22,544 bases of DNA from assembly GCA_910587835.1 (NCBI GenBank), contig CAJUNQ010000086.1, forward strand, positions 1 through 22,544. The letters run 5' to 3'. The notes beneath the pieces were generated by a model that was given only the letters and a program-made list of their open reading frames with translations, ran no database searches and was not told the origin of the DNA. Positions within the stretch are counted from its first letter, which is position 1; every line of letters starts with the position of its first letter. Positions 7,799-15,568 of this stretch are shown one piece after another. This DNA is from an uncultured Oscillospiraceae bacterium (lineage in GTDB: Bacteria > Bacillota > Clostridia > Oscillospirales > Acutalibacteraceae). Position numbers and translations under genes: made by a program.

Positions 7799-8128
7799 TT
7801 ATTCCCGGACAAACGCAGCGTCCTGCTCCGGCAGGCCTGCCGTGTCTGCCACCAGCCGCTCTACCCGCATGTGCAGGTCATATTTCTCCCGCAGGGCGGC
7901 AATCACCTCCATCATGGGGGACTGGTGGTGGGCGTCAATCGCCGCCTGGTCCTGCCAGCTGTCCACCAGCAGCACGGTCTCCGGGTCCTCCAAAGACGGA
8001 TAATAGGCATACCCCAGGTTGCCCGCCTCGGCCCGGATTTTCTCCACAGCGCCGCTCTCGGTCATTTCCTGAGCAAAGCGCAGGGCGCTGCCCTGTGCGC
8101 CGGTATAGTAAATGTGTACCGTAATCAT
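7799..8128 (-). CDS. Antibiotic-biosynthesis-monooxygenase (ABM) fold protein, putative quinol monooxygenase
   Basis: A 109-residue protein with the ferredoxin-like ABM fold pattern: a first beta strand MITVHIYY, helix ALRFAQEMTESGAVEKIRAE, NLGYAYYPSLEDPETVLLVDSW, then AAIDAHHQSPMMEVI. The E-x-W-x-D-x-x-A-x-x-x-H-x-x-S/T pattern typical of YgiN-like proteins is recognisable as VDSWQDQAAIDAHHQS. Relatives act on quinones, heme or polyketides, or have no known substrate; the role here cannot be told. The ATG at 8128 has a GGGAGAGAGG ribosome site. It sits 22 bases after DUF951 and 26 bases before prfA, so it is co-transcribed. Confidence 0.82.
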   Translation of the reverse strand: MITVHIYYTGAQGSALRFAQEMTESGAVEKIRAEAGNLGYAYYPSLEDPETVLLVDSWQDQAAIDAHHQSPMMEVIAALREKYDLHMRVERLVADTAGLPEQDAAFVRE

Positions 8129-8150
8129 GATTGCCTCTCTCCCGGCCGGC

Positions 8151-8339
8151 TCAGTCCGGCTCTTCCCGCTGTATTTTTTTGATATTCTTCTCGCATTTCA
8201 GCCGGGGCAGCATGACCTCGTGGCCGCAGCCCAGGCATCTTATTCTGAAGTCCATGCCCACCCGCAGCACCAAAAACTCCTTGCTGCCGCAGGGGTGGGG
8301 CTTTTTCATCAGCAGCCGGTCTCCCACCTGTACGTCCAT
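8151..8339 (-). CDS. DUF951 domain protein, small Cys-containing protein
   Basis: A 62-residue protein with the full DUF951 signature: MDVQVGDRLLMKKPHPCG, then LRVGMDFRIRCLGCGHEVML and a basic C-terminus (EKNIKKI). Four cysteines (C17, C35, C38, C49), including a C-x-x-C, could bind zinc. The function of the family is not established to my knowledge; a nucleic-acid role would be inference from the basic tail and C-x-x-C. A GGGGGG stretch 6 bases before ATG 8339 serves as ribosome site. It lies 12 bases after the cdaR stop. Confidence 0.93.
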   Translation of the reverse strand: MDVQVGDRLLMKKPHPCGSKEFLVLRVGMDFRIRCLGCGHEVMLPRLKCEKNIKKIQREEPD

Positions 8340-8351
8340 AGCGCTGCCCCC

Positions 8352-9767
8352 CTATGCCGCAGGCGGGGCCGCTGCCAACGCCGCCTCGCTGCCCATCTGA
8401 GAGGAAACGCTCTGGGTGCGCACATCCTGAATGGCCAGGGTGACGGTGTAAGCGCCCAGCACCCAGCAGGCCTCGCCAGCGCTGCCGCTGATTGCCACCG
8501 TCGCCGGGGCCTCCATCATGCCTGCCCGCACCTCCATGTTGCTCATGTCCACCTGCACAGTCACCGAGTCGCCGGTAAGCTTTGACACCTGAGCCTCGGG
8601 CCCGGCCAGAACCACCTCCAGGCTCCGGCTGCTGAGCTGGGCTTCCAGGCTGCCGGTGGGAGCGTTGAGCAGCTGCACATTGCTCTCCGGCACAGTGACC
8701 GTGTTCGTGCGGTAGCCGTTCAGGTTGACTGTGACCGTGGCCTGGCTCAGGGTGTTGGACCCGGGATTGGTGATGTCCTTGGTTCCCGCAGGCACCGGAA
8801 TCTCCATGGTGTAGCTGGCGGAACGCTGGTCCAGGTCCAGCTCCGCAAAGTCAATGATGGTGTCCAGGCGAATCTCCGTCACTGTCCCCAAGGTCTCCGC
8901 CGAGCCGGTTAGCTCAATGGCCTCCGGGCTAATGGTGATGCGGGAGCTGGAAAAGCTGGACGGGGCATGGGCCGTGGTCACCTGCAGGGGCACGGTCTTT
9001 TTCGGGGTGACAGGCACCGTGACCTGCACCTCCTCCACGTCTGTGGTCAGATACAGGCTTTCCAGGTCGGCCAGCTCCTGGCTGTCCTGGTCGAACAGGC
9101 GCAGGGGGCAGTGCCACTCCCCAAACTCCCGCAGGGGGTCTGCCGCGTTATAGCTGACTGCCGCCCGGACCGCCTTGTTCACCGCCGACTCCGGTCCGCT
9201 GACCTTCACCTGCTCTACCGACAGCACCGGCGTGCCAGGGTAAAAGCCCGTAGCCGCCGTATAGGTCAGGTCCGGCTCAATTTTCAGGGCGGTCTCTTTG
9301 AAGCGGTCATATTCCAGGGTGATCTCCTCCGGGCTGACAGAGACAATGTCATAGTCGGAGACCGCGTTGCGCTTGACACATTTCACCTGGGCGCTGAGCT
9401 TTTGGGTGGTGTTCCCTGTCAGCTTGGTCGAGGTGGGGTTCAGGGTGACAGACACCTCAAAGTCCTCCGCAGTCAGGGCCCGGGTGATGGAACTGCTGCC
9501 GGAAACCTCAATGTCCACTGTGTCATAGGACGCGTTGAACACCCGCAGGCCCTCCTCCTCTGCCCGGGCAGAGAGGCTGATGTTCACCGGCACGTTCTGA
9601 ACCACATAAGAGCCGTTTCTGTCGCTGCCCGCGGCCATGACAAACCAGCCCACCACAGCTGTAATCAGCGAGCAGACAAACACAAAGGTGTTATGGTAAA
9701 CCAGTTCCCGCAGCCGGAACCGGCCCTTTGTGTTCCGCTGTTTTCCCTCGTCTTTTTTTGAATTCAC
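8352..9767 (-). CDS. cdaR: CdaR (YbbR-like) regulator of diadenylate cyclase
   Basis: The membrane-anchored extracytoplasmic partner of CdaA, thought to modulate c-di-AMP synthesis. Seen: a basic cytoplasmic N-terminus, one transmembrane helix (about 27-47, NTFVFVCSLITAVVGWFVMA), then a long beta-rich outer region made of YbbR repeats. Strand patterns such as VPVNISLSA, VTVPVTPKKTVPLQV and ATVTVNLNGY repeat about every 80-100 residues. Length 471, within family range. The start is GTG 9767, with AGGAGG 7 bases upstream. It lies 188 bases after cdaA; glmM, often the third gene of this cluster in Firmicutes, is not next. The C-terminus is Ala-rich and looks disordered. Confidence 0.93.
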   Translation of the reverse strand: MNSKKDEGKQRNTKGRFRLRELVYHNTFVFVCSLITAVVGWFVMAAGSDRNGSYVVQNVPVNISLSARAEEEGLRVFNASYDTVDIEVSGSSSITRALTAEDFEVSVTLNPTSTKLTGNTTQKLSAQVKCVKRNAVSDYDIVSVSPEEITLEYDRFKETALKIEPDLTYTAATGFYPGTPVLSVEQVKVSGPESAVNKAVRAAVSYNAADPLREFGEWHCPLRLFDQDSQELADLESLYLTTDVEEVQVTVPVTPKKTVPLQVTTAHAPSSFSSSRITISPEAIELTGSAETLGTVTEIRLDTIIDFAELDLDQRSASYTMEIPVPAGTKDITNPGSNTLSQATVTVNLNGYRTNTVTVPESNVQLLNAPTGSLEAQLSSRSLEVVLAGPEAQVSKLTGDSVTVQVDMSNMEVRAGMMEAPATVAISGSAGEACWVLGAYTVTLAIQDVRTQSVSSQMGSEAALAAAPPAA

Positions 9768-9955
9768 AATCCTGCCTCCTGTCTCTCAAAGCTGGCCATG
9801 ATGTGTAAGAAACCTGTATGAGCGGTCCTTTTCCTGCCGCTCGTTATGGAAATCACTTGTCATACAACCCGTATTCCTGCGCAAATTTGCCTGAACCGGC
9901 GCGAAAAGTCCTCGCTTTCCCAACATTTCCGGCGATGCATACAGGTCCCAAAAGG

Positions 9956-10864
9956 CTATTTTCCCTCCTGCTTGTCCCTGCCCAGACCCAGCCGGCCCAA
10001 CAGTCCGCCCCGGCTGCTGCCCTCAGGCTCGCCAATCAGCTCCCTCTCCAGGGTCTCGGCCAGGGTCAGGCGGTTGTAGTTGCGGGTAAGCCTGCCCCCC
10101 AGGGCAATGGAGATCTGCCCGGTCTCCTCAGAGACCACCACCACCACCGCGTCAGAGTTCTCGCTCATGCCGATTGCCGCCCGGTGGCGGGTGCCCAGCT
10201 CGGCGCTGACCGCGTCGCTGGCTGTCAGGGGCAGAATGCACCCTGCCGCGCAAATGCGCCCGTCCCGAACCACCATGCCGCCATCGTGGAGGGGCGCTTT
10301 ATTGAAGAAAATATTGGCAATCAGCTGGCCGGAGGGGCCGGCGTCCACCAGGGTGCCGGTGTCAATAATCTCTCCCAGGCGGGTCTGCCTCTCAAAAACG
10401 ATCAGCGCACCCATGCGCAGCTGCTGAAGAATGGCAGTGGCCTCCACCACACCGGCAATGGCCTGGCGGGCCGCGGCCGCGTCGGCATCCTTATTGGTGC
10501 GGCCCACCGCGCTGGTTAAAGACTGCACGGCCTTGCTGCGGCTTACCTGCTCCAAGGCCTTGCGAATCTCCGGCTGGAACAGAATGACCACAATCACAAA
10601 GCCCGACTGAAGGAAGGACCGGAGGATGCCGTACACCATCATCAGCTCTCCATAATTGGAGATGAGGAACAGCGCCACCAGCAGAATAATGCCCTTTACC
10701 AGCTGCCCGGCCCGGGTGTCCCGCACCAGCTTGATCAGCCCGTAAAGCAGTATGGTGACGATCGCCACGTCCAGTGCGTCCTTCAAGGTGAACTGCCGGG
10801 CCAGGTTCAAAATGGTTTGTCCCTGCCGGGCGATATATTCCATCACAGCGTCCACAGCGGTCAT
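9956..10864 (-). CDS. cdaA: Diadenylate cyclase CdaA (DAC domain)
   Basis: Joins two ATP into cyclic di-AMP, the second messenger for potassium/osmotic balance and wall homeostasis. Seen in a 303-residue protein: three N-terminal membrane helices (about 29-48, 54-72, 76-96), then the DAC domain with GALIVFERQTRLGEI, the catalytic loop PLHDGGMVVRDGRI (usual DGA reads DGG at 194-196), and GTRHRAAIGMSE (RHR 226-228). The ATG at 10864 follows AGGAAAGG closely. An upstream in-frame ATG at 10936 would run through the leader hairpin and is less likely. The DGG variant keeps the catalytic Asp. It heads the long minus-strand array. Confidence 0.95.
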   Translation of the reverse strand: MTAVDAVMEYIARQGQTILNLARQFTLKDALDVAIVTILLYGLIKLVRDTRAGQLVKGIILLVALFLISNYGELMMVYGILRSFLQSGFVIVVILFQPEIRKALEQVSRSKAVQSLTSAVGRTNKDADAAAARQAIAGVVEATAILQQLRMGALIVFERQTRLGEIIDTGTLVDAGPSGQLIANIFFNKAPLHDGGMVVRDGRICAAGCILPLTASDAVSAELGTRHRAAIGMSENSDAVVVVVSEETGQISIALGGRLTRNYNRLTLAETLERELIGEPEGSSRGGLLGRLGLGRDKQEGK

Positions 10865-10904
10865 CCTTTCCTGTATGTAATCCGGGTTTGATTGCTTCCG
10901 TCGT

Positions 10905-10930
10905 GCTTTTGGGAGCGGCGTCCCAAAAGC
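10905..10930 (-). promoter_or_regulatory. Leader hairpin at the predicted 5' end of the cdaA transcript
   Basis: The 10-bp perfect stem GCTTTTGGGA (10905-10914) / TCCCAAAAGC (10921-10930) has a 6-base GC loop. It begins only a few bases after the start site predicted from the -10 box at 10940-10945. No T-run follows, so it is unlikely to be an attenuator terminator. It could stabilise the mRNA 5' end. Confidence 0.6.
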
Positions 10931-10939
10931 TCCCACTAT

Positions 10940-10948
10940 ATTCTACCA
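10940..10948 (-). promoter_or_regulatory. Extended -10 promoter of cdaA
   Basis: On the minus strand TGG-TAGAAT: -10 TAGAAT (10940-10945) directly preceded by TG-N (extended -10). The -35 at 17 bases reads only TTTTAT, consistent with an extended -10 promoter. Predicted start near 10933. Confidence 0.55.
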
Positions 10949-11112
10949 CAAGCCGGCCGCAAATAAAAGCCCTTTTTATGAATCTTTCCATTTGCGCGGC
11001 CTCTTACAAAAGGCGAAAGCCCCTCGTCGGCCCGCTTGTCACCCTTTCCCCCTCTCCCTCATATCCTATAGCAAGCGGAGCCTTCCGCGATTTCTTTCAA
11101 AGAGGTGATTTG

Positions 11113-11340
11113 ATGGGCAAGCCTGTTATTTTGGTCAGCTCTGTCACATATGCCATGAAGGCCCGGGACGTCCTCTTTCGCCGGGGCATTAAGGCCATCG
11201 TCCACCGCATTCCCCCCACCGCTGCCACTGGCTGCGGCTACGGCGTCTATGTGCCTCAGGGCACAGAAGAGGCAGAGGCCATCCTCCGGGAGAACTCCAT
11301 CCGCATTCTGGGCCGCGCGGAATGGGAGGCGTCTCCATGA
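11113..11340 (+). CDS. DUF3343 protein, putative sulfur/selenium carrier-like
   Basis: A 75-residue protein with the DUF3343 pattern: strand PVILVSSVTYAMKARDVL, R-x-x-P segment HRIPPTAATGCGYGVYVP and helix EEAEAILRENSI. A cysteine in the TGCGYG loop is the likely carrier residue if the family moves S or Se. The family has been described as putative Se/S carrier-like and is often found with class-V aminotransferases; that is family knowledge recalled, not proven here. The ATG at 11113 has AGAGGTGA upstream. Its TGA overlaps the next gene's ATG (ATGA), showing tight coupling with the desulfurase-like enzyme. Confidence 0.9.
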   Translation: MGKPVILVSSVTYAMKARDVLFRRGIKAIVHRIPPTAATGCGYGVYVPQGTEEAEAILRENSIRILGRAEWEASP

Positions 11341-12491
11341 TCTATCTGGACAACAGCGCCACCACCTACCCCAAGCCCCCTGCCGTCCGCCAGGCCATGG
11401 CCCGGGCAATGGCCGAGCTGGGGGCCAACCCCGGCCGGGGCGGCTTTGCCATGAGCATGCGCGCCGGCCAGGCCCTGTTTGACTGCCGCCAGGCCGCTGC
11501 CAAGCTTTTTGACGCGCCCGGCCCGGAATGCGTCAGCTTTCAGCCCAGCTGCACCCAGGCCCTCAACCTGGTGATGAAGGGCTGCCTCCACCCCGGCGAC
11601 CATGTGGTGGTCTCTGACCTGGAGCACAACGCGGTGATGCGCCCCCTCACCGCCCTGGCCCAACGAGGGATCACCTTTACCGCGGCCGCTGTTACCCCGG
11701 GGGACAGCGACGCTACAGTCAACGCCTTTCGGGGGGCCATGAACAGCAAAACAAAGCTGCTGGTGTGCACCCAGGCCTCCAATGTGTTTGGCCTGCGGGT
11801 GCCGGTAGAACGCCTTGCCGCCCTCTGCCACCAGTATGGGGCAAAAATCTGTGTGGACGCCGCCCAGTCTGCCGGCACGGTGCCAATCAGCGTACAGGAG
11901 AGCGGCATTGACTATCTGTGCTGCGCGGGCCATAAGGGGCTTTTCGGCCCCATGGGCACCGGCCTGCTGGTTCTCCGCGATCCATCGGACAAGTTGGCCT
12001 CTCTGGTGGAGGGGGGCACGGGCACCCAGTCCCGCAGCCTGCTTCAGCCTGAGGAGCCCCCTGAACGGTATGAGCCCGGCACCCAGAACGTTCCGGGCAT
12101 TGCCGGGCTGCGGGCAGGCATTGAGTTTGTTCTGCGCCAGACCCCGGAAAAGCTCTACCGGGAGGAAATGGCTCTGGTAGGCTATCTGTACGCCAGGCTC
12201 TCCAAAATCAAGGGGGTACAGCTGTATACCCCGCCGCCCAAGCCCCCCTGGTTCATGCCGGTGCTCTCCTTCAATGTGGAGGGCATACCCAGCGAGGAGG
12301 TGGGGAATCTGCTGGCCAAGCGGGACATTGCGGTGCGCTGCGGCCTGCACTGCGCCCCCCAAGCCCACAACAAAATGGGAACCAGCGAGGGCGGCACCGT
12401 GCGGGTCTCCCCCTCTGTCTTCACCCGCCGGCAAGAGCTGGACGTTCTGGTGCAGAACGTGGCAGCCATCGCCCGGGGACAACACCGGTAG
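11337..12491 (+). CDS. Cysteine desulfurase-like PLP enzyme (aminotransferase class V)
   Basis: Predicted to take sulfur (or selenium) from cysteine (or selenocysteine) as an enzyme-bound persulfide. Seen in 384 residues: N-terminal IYLDNSATTYPKP, the PLP-contacting His in DLEHNAV (H97), the DAAQSAG motif (174-180) and the PLP Schiff-base lysine in CAGHKGLFGPMGTG (K200). The active-site cysteine loop is VRCGLHCAPQAHNKMGT (C339, the NifS/SufS-type R-x-G-x-H-C). The short N-terminus and the loop resemble the clade I recall as TIGR01977 rather than IscS or SufS. The ATG at 11337 has GGGAGG 7 bases upstream and overlaps the DUF3343 stop, so the two proteins probably act as donor and carrier. No iscU, sufU or selD is adjacent. 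Confidence 0.93.
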   Translation: MIYLDNSATTYPKPPAVRQAMARAMAELGANPGRGGFAMSMRAGQALFDCRQAAAKLFDAPGPECVSFQPSCTQALNLVMKGCLHPGDHVVVSDLEHNAVMRPLTALAQRGITFTAAAVTPGDSDATVNAFRGAMNSKTKLLVCTQASNVFGLRVPVERLAALCHQYGAKICVDAAQSAGTVPISVQESGIDYLCCAGHKGLFGPMGTGLLVLRDPSDKLASLVEGGTGTQSRSLLQPEEPPERYEPGTQNVPGIAGLRAGIEFVLRQTPEKLYREEMALVGYLYARLSKIKGVQLYTPPPKPPWFMPVLSFNVEGIPSEEVGNLLAKRDIAVRCGLHCAPQAHNKMGTSEGGTVRVSPSVFTRRQELDVLVQNVAAIARGQHR

Positions 12492-12524
12492 CGGGGGTGA
12501 AAGCCCGGTCCGGCGTCCCAAGCA

Positions 12525-12568
12525 AAAGCGGCCCTCCCTGTCTCAGCTGAGACGGGGAAGGCCGCTTT
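12525..12568. terminator. Bidirectional terminator between convergent genes
   Basis: AAAGCGGCC (12525-12533) pairs with GGCCGCTTT (12560-12568), and inside GTCTCAG/CTGAGAC pairs perfectly. T-rich tails follow on both strands. It serves the plus-strand desulfurase gene and the minus-strand lysozyme gene. Confidence 0.9.
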
Positions 12569-12592
12569 CTCATTCGCATATTGACAGAACGG

Positions 12593-15271
12593 TTACCGCT
12601 GGTCCAGATGCTTACAGCAGGACGGATACAGGAAGCCGTAGGTATTCTTCCGGTAGTTGGCCGCTCCGTTCACCGCGTCGGTATAGTTGCCGAAGAAGAA
12701 TATCTTGCACTCAGCCAGCCGGCGGTAGAGCAGGCCCGGCACACAGATGCCGCCCGCCCGGTGCCACTGAATGAACTCATTGGCCAGAGAGGTGGAGTCC
12801 GCATAGGTCAGGTCCCGGGTGAAATTGCCGCTGAGCTTTACATACCCAGAGGGAAGCCAGCCGCTGCTGCCGCTATAGTTGACCTTGTACCAAACCTCCT
12901 GCTTGGTGGTGCTGCGGTTCACCTGTACGCCCACCACCTGCACCGCCGCGCCCTTGGGCACCTGAACCACTGTGGAGCTGGTAGAGCTGGCCGCAGAGTA
13001 CATTTTAGCGGCCACCACATTCAGCGTGCCTGTGTAGGGCTTGGAGGAAGATGCGTCCGTGGGAGGGGCCACCATGTTCAAAATAATATTGGGCGTATCG
13101 TACCGGCTCAGGCTCAGAGCTCCGGGGCCGCAGTTGTAAACAAAGCTCACCAGCGCGTCATACTGGGCCTGGCTCATTTTGATGTCGTTCTCCTTGCGGA
13201 AGTTTTCCACCGCCTTGGAGTAGCTTCCGTTATTCACCGTCTCGGTGAGCATAGCGTAAGCCTCGGTTTTGGTCAGGTTGTTGTAGAAAGCGCTGTTCTT
13301 GGCCACCACATAGCCATGGCCTACCGTGGGGTTGCCCGCAACCACCCTGTCGTCCTCAATCTCCTGCACATAACCCTCAAACACCGCCAGCATGTCCAGC
13401 ATCCTTCCGCTGACCCGGCGGGTCTCATTGGTGGCGGTGGTGGTGTCCCCCGCCTGGGTGACCAGCACCGTGAAGGTGCAGGCCTCGTTGGAGTAAACCC
13501 CGTTGGAGCTGGAATAGGCTTTCAGCGTGTACAGCCCCGCTGCCCCGAACTGCACGGTCCGGCGGAACACCCGGACCGTGTTGGCGGGCAGGTCATAGGA
13601 GGACTTCACGCTCTCCTCCTCATAGGCGCTGGAGGAGAAACTGCCCCCAGCAGGGCCGCTGACAATATCAAACCGCACCTCGTCCCTGGTGTTGTCCGTT
13701 ACAGCGACCAGGTCAAAGTTCTGCTTCAGGGGCACCGTGTTGCCGTCCGCATAGGCAAAGCGCACTGGCTGGGGCTGGGTGACCGTGACCGTGCAGGTGG
13801 CCTTCACCTTGCCGGTGCCATCGGCATAGCTCAACACCGCCGTGCCGGGAGAGTCCGCGTACACAATGGCGCTCTGGGACTTGGCGCTATAGTCAATGGT
13901 ATACCCTACCTTGGCGACGCTCTCGTTGGAGCTGCTCCAACGCATACTGCTGATGTTGGAGTCCGCAGTAGCGTCCAGCCGGGCGCTCATATATTGGTGC
14001 AGCGTCATGGAAGACGCGGAAAGGTCGCCGTTCTGTGAGGGCCCATCCCCTCCGGTATAGGGCAGCAAATAGTCTGACAGAGAGTAGCCGCTCAGCCCGC
14101 CGGAGGTCTTCACCCCCAGCCAGGGGTATTTGGACACGTCTGTCACTGTCAGCAGGGTGCCATTGGTTACGGCCGTCACCACCGGGTTGCTGGTGCCAGG
14201 CCCCTTGCGGATGTTCAGCCCGGTTTCAGCGTTTACCTTCACGGTGCCGCCCACCTTGAAGCCTCCCACATTGTCCCCAGGCCCAGGGGTCGGGTCGGGG
14301 ACAGGGGTGGGATCGGGCTCGTTCACCGGGTCAGCTGCCTCGGCAATGTCCAGAAAGGCCCAGTGGGTCTTGGGCACGTCCACAAACTCCTGAACGTCCC
14401 GGTCAGCGGCAAAGCCCTCTCCCCGGCGGCCCAGAGCCACATTCATAATCGTGACCACCTCCGCCCGGCTGATGGTTGCCCCGGGCCGGAAGGTGCCGTC
14501 CGCAAAGCCCGCGGTCCAACCCCTTGCCTGGCTGACAGCCACCGCCTTATAGGCCCAGTGATTTTCCGGCACGTCTGTAAAATCGGCTGTTGGCTCCTCC
14601 TCCGGCGGCTCGAAGAAGCTGGCCAGAATCACCACAAACTCCGCCCGGCTGATGGTCTTTTTCGGCCCGAAGCTGCCGTCAGGCAGGCCGCTCACCGCCC
14701 CCAGGCTGTGAATCGCCGCCACTCCCGGGCCATACCAGTCGCTGGCCTTCACGTCCGCAAACTTATATTCCAGCTCTGTGGGCTTTTCCTTCAGCAGTGC
14801 GTACAGCATCACGCACACCTCGGCCCGGGTCATCTTGTTGCTGGGGCCAAAGCGCTTGCCGGTGAAGCCCGTAAGGTATGCCTCATGGGTGCCGGTTTTC
14901 AGGGCGCCCACAGCAGCCTTGAAGGTCTGGGGGGGCATTTCCTCCTCCGGCATCTTTCCCTCTTCCTCCTCATCGGGGCTGGGCTCCGGCTCCTCCGGCT
15001 GCTCCTCCTCTGCCGGGGAGGGCTGAGGCTCCGGCTCTTCCTCAGGGGCAGGCTCTGGCGAGGGCTCCGGCGTGGCCGTATCCTCTGACTGGGCCGGCTC
15101 CTCCGGACTGGGGGTAGGCTCTGCCTGTTCCAGGTCCTCCCCGTCCTGGGTCAGCTCCTGGCCAGGCGCCGCGTCTTCTGCGGCCTGTGCCAGGGGTGCG
15201 GCCGGAACCAGCAGAATGGCCACTGCCAGCACCAGCGGCAAAAGAGTAAAAATAATTCTATGTTGTCGCAT
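12593..15271 (-). CDS. Secreted SLH-anchored lysozyme (GH24) with SH3 and Ig-like domains
   Basis: An 892-residue surface protein predicted to bind cell-wall polymers and cut peptidoglycan. Domains seen: signal peptide 1-31 (cut after AQA); Pro/Glu-rich linker 32-115; S-layer homology repeats at about 130-165, 171-220 and 231-282 plus a half repeat (FVDVPKTHWAF, 296-306); a PDPTP linker; SH3-like domain about 338-404 (GLNIRKGPGTSNP); Big2/Ig-like 415-497; a second Ig-like region 500-605; and a GH24 lysozyme from about 620. The catalytic set fits T4 lysozyme order: E632 (VFEGY), D641, T649 (PTVGHGY). A second SH3-like segment (about 745-813) lies within the lysozyme, whose end (FIQWHRAGG, GLLYRRLAECKIF) resumes at about 830. 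The ATG at 15271 has GGAGG 13 bases upstream. Confidence 0.93.
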   Translation of the reverse strand: MRQHRIIFTLLPLVLAVAILLVPAAPLAQAAEDAAPGQELTQDGEDLEQAEPTPSPEEPAQSEDTATPEPSPEPAPEEEPEPQPSPAEEEQPEEPEPSPDEEEEGKMPEEEMPPQTFKAAVGALKTGTHEAYLTGFTGKRFGPSNKMTRAEVCVMLYALLKEKPTELEYKFADVKASDWYGPGVAAIHSLGAVSGLPDGSFGPKKTISRAEFVVILASFFEPPEEEPTADFTDVPENHWAYKAVAVSQARGWTAGFADGTFRPGATISRAEVVTIMNVALGRRGEGFAADRDVQEFVDVPKTHWAFLDIAEAADPVNEPDPTPVPDPTPGPGDNVGGFKVGGTVKVNAETGLNIRKGPGTSNPVVTAVTNGTLLTVTDVSKYPWLGVKTSGGLSGYSLSDYLLPYTGGDGPSQNGDLSASSMTLHQYMSARLDATADSNISSMRWSSSNESVAKVGYTIDYSAKSQSAIVYADSPGTAVLSYADGTGKVKATCTVTVTQPQPVRFAYADGNTVPLKQNFDLVAVTDNTRDEVRFDIVSGPAGGSFSSSAYEEESVKSSYDLPANTVRVFRRTVQFGAAGLYTLKAYSSSNGVYSNEACTFTVLVTQAGDTTTATNETRRVSGRMLDMLAVFEGYVQEIEDDRVVAGNPTVGHGYVVAKNSAFYNNLTKTEAYAMLTETVNNGSYSKAVENFRKENDIKMSQAQYDALVSFVYNCGPGALSLSRYDTPNIILNMVAPPTDASSSKPYTGTLNVVAAKMYSAASSTSSTVVQVPKGAAVQVVGVQVNRSTTKQEVWYKVNYSGSSGWLPSGYVKLSGNFTRDLTYADSTSLANEFIQWHRAGGICVPGLLYRRLAECKIFFFGNYTDAVNGAANYRKNTYGFLYPSCCKHLDQR

Positions 15272-15318
15272 AATGTTCTATGTACCTCCATCCAAGAAAA
15301 AACTGCTATGATGGCTTT

Positions 15319-15347
15319 ATTATAACGTAAAAGTTACAAAATTGCAA
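15319..15347 (-). promoter_or_regulatory. Sigma-A-type promoter of the SLH-lysozyme gene
   Basis: On the minus strand: -35 TTGCAA (15342-15347), 17-base spacer, perfect -10 TATAAT (15319-15324), with AT-rich flanks. The start would be near 15312, about 40 bases before the ATG. A short hairpin ATTACC-a-GGG-loop-CCC-GGTAAT (15370-15393) lies just upstream and could be an operator; that is speculation. Confidence 0.8.
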
Positions 15348-15477
15348 CTTTTTCTGAAAAATTCATGATATTACCAGGGTGGAGCCCGGTAATTCACCCA
15401 CATAAAGGGTCATGTCTGTCATCACTGTGCTACATACAGAGCCACTCTTGACCAGCATTTCTGACATTTCACCAGCA

Positions 15478-15517
15478 GAGGACCGGCCTGGCAGCATATG
15501 CGTTCAGGCCGGTCCTC
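15478..15517. repeat. Perfect 13-bp stem-loop
   Basis: GAGGACCGGCCTG (15478-15490) and CAGGCCGGTCCTC (15505-15517) pair perfectly around a 14-base loop. It lacks a strong T-run on either strand, so a terminator is possible but not clear. It lies in the 678-base gene-free region between the lysozyme gene and clpC. Confidence 0.75.
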
Positions 15518-15568
15518 GATTGTTCTGACTTTGGTTGACTGCAAACCTTAAGAGCTTGGGGAGGGGCT

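Noticed and set aside
5286..8003. Plus-strand open frame of 905 codons
   Set aside because: It lies antisense to prfA and Sua5-CoaE, has Pro/His/Gly/Arg/Gln-rich composition typical of a GC-rich shadow and no domain or ribosome-site support.
10865..11112. c-di-AMP riboswitch or other leader in the cdaA/DUF3343 intergenic region
   Set aside because: Only one simple stem-loop is seen; no multi-helix conserved core could be recognised by eye.
11256..12521. Minus-strand open frame of 421 codons
   Set aside because: It is antisense to the desulfurase-like gene, which has all catalytic motifs.
12581..14038. Plus-strand open frame of 485 codons
   Set aside because: It is antisense to the SLH-lysozyme gene, whose domains are unmistakable; His/Gly/Val-rich shadow translation.
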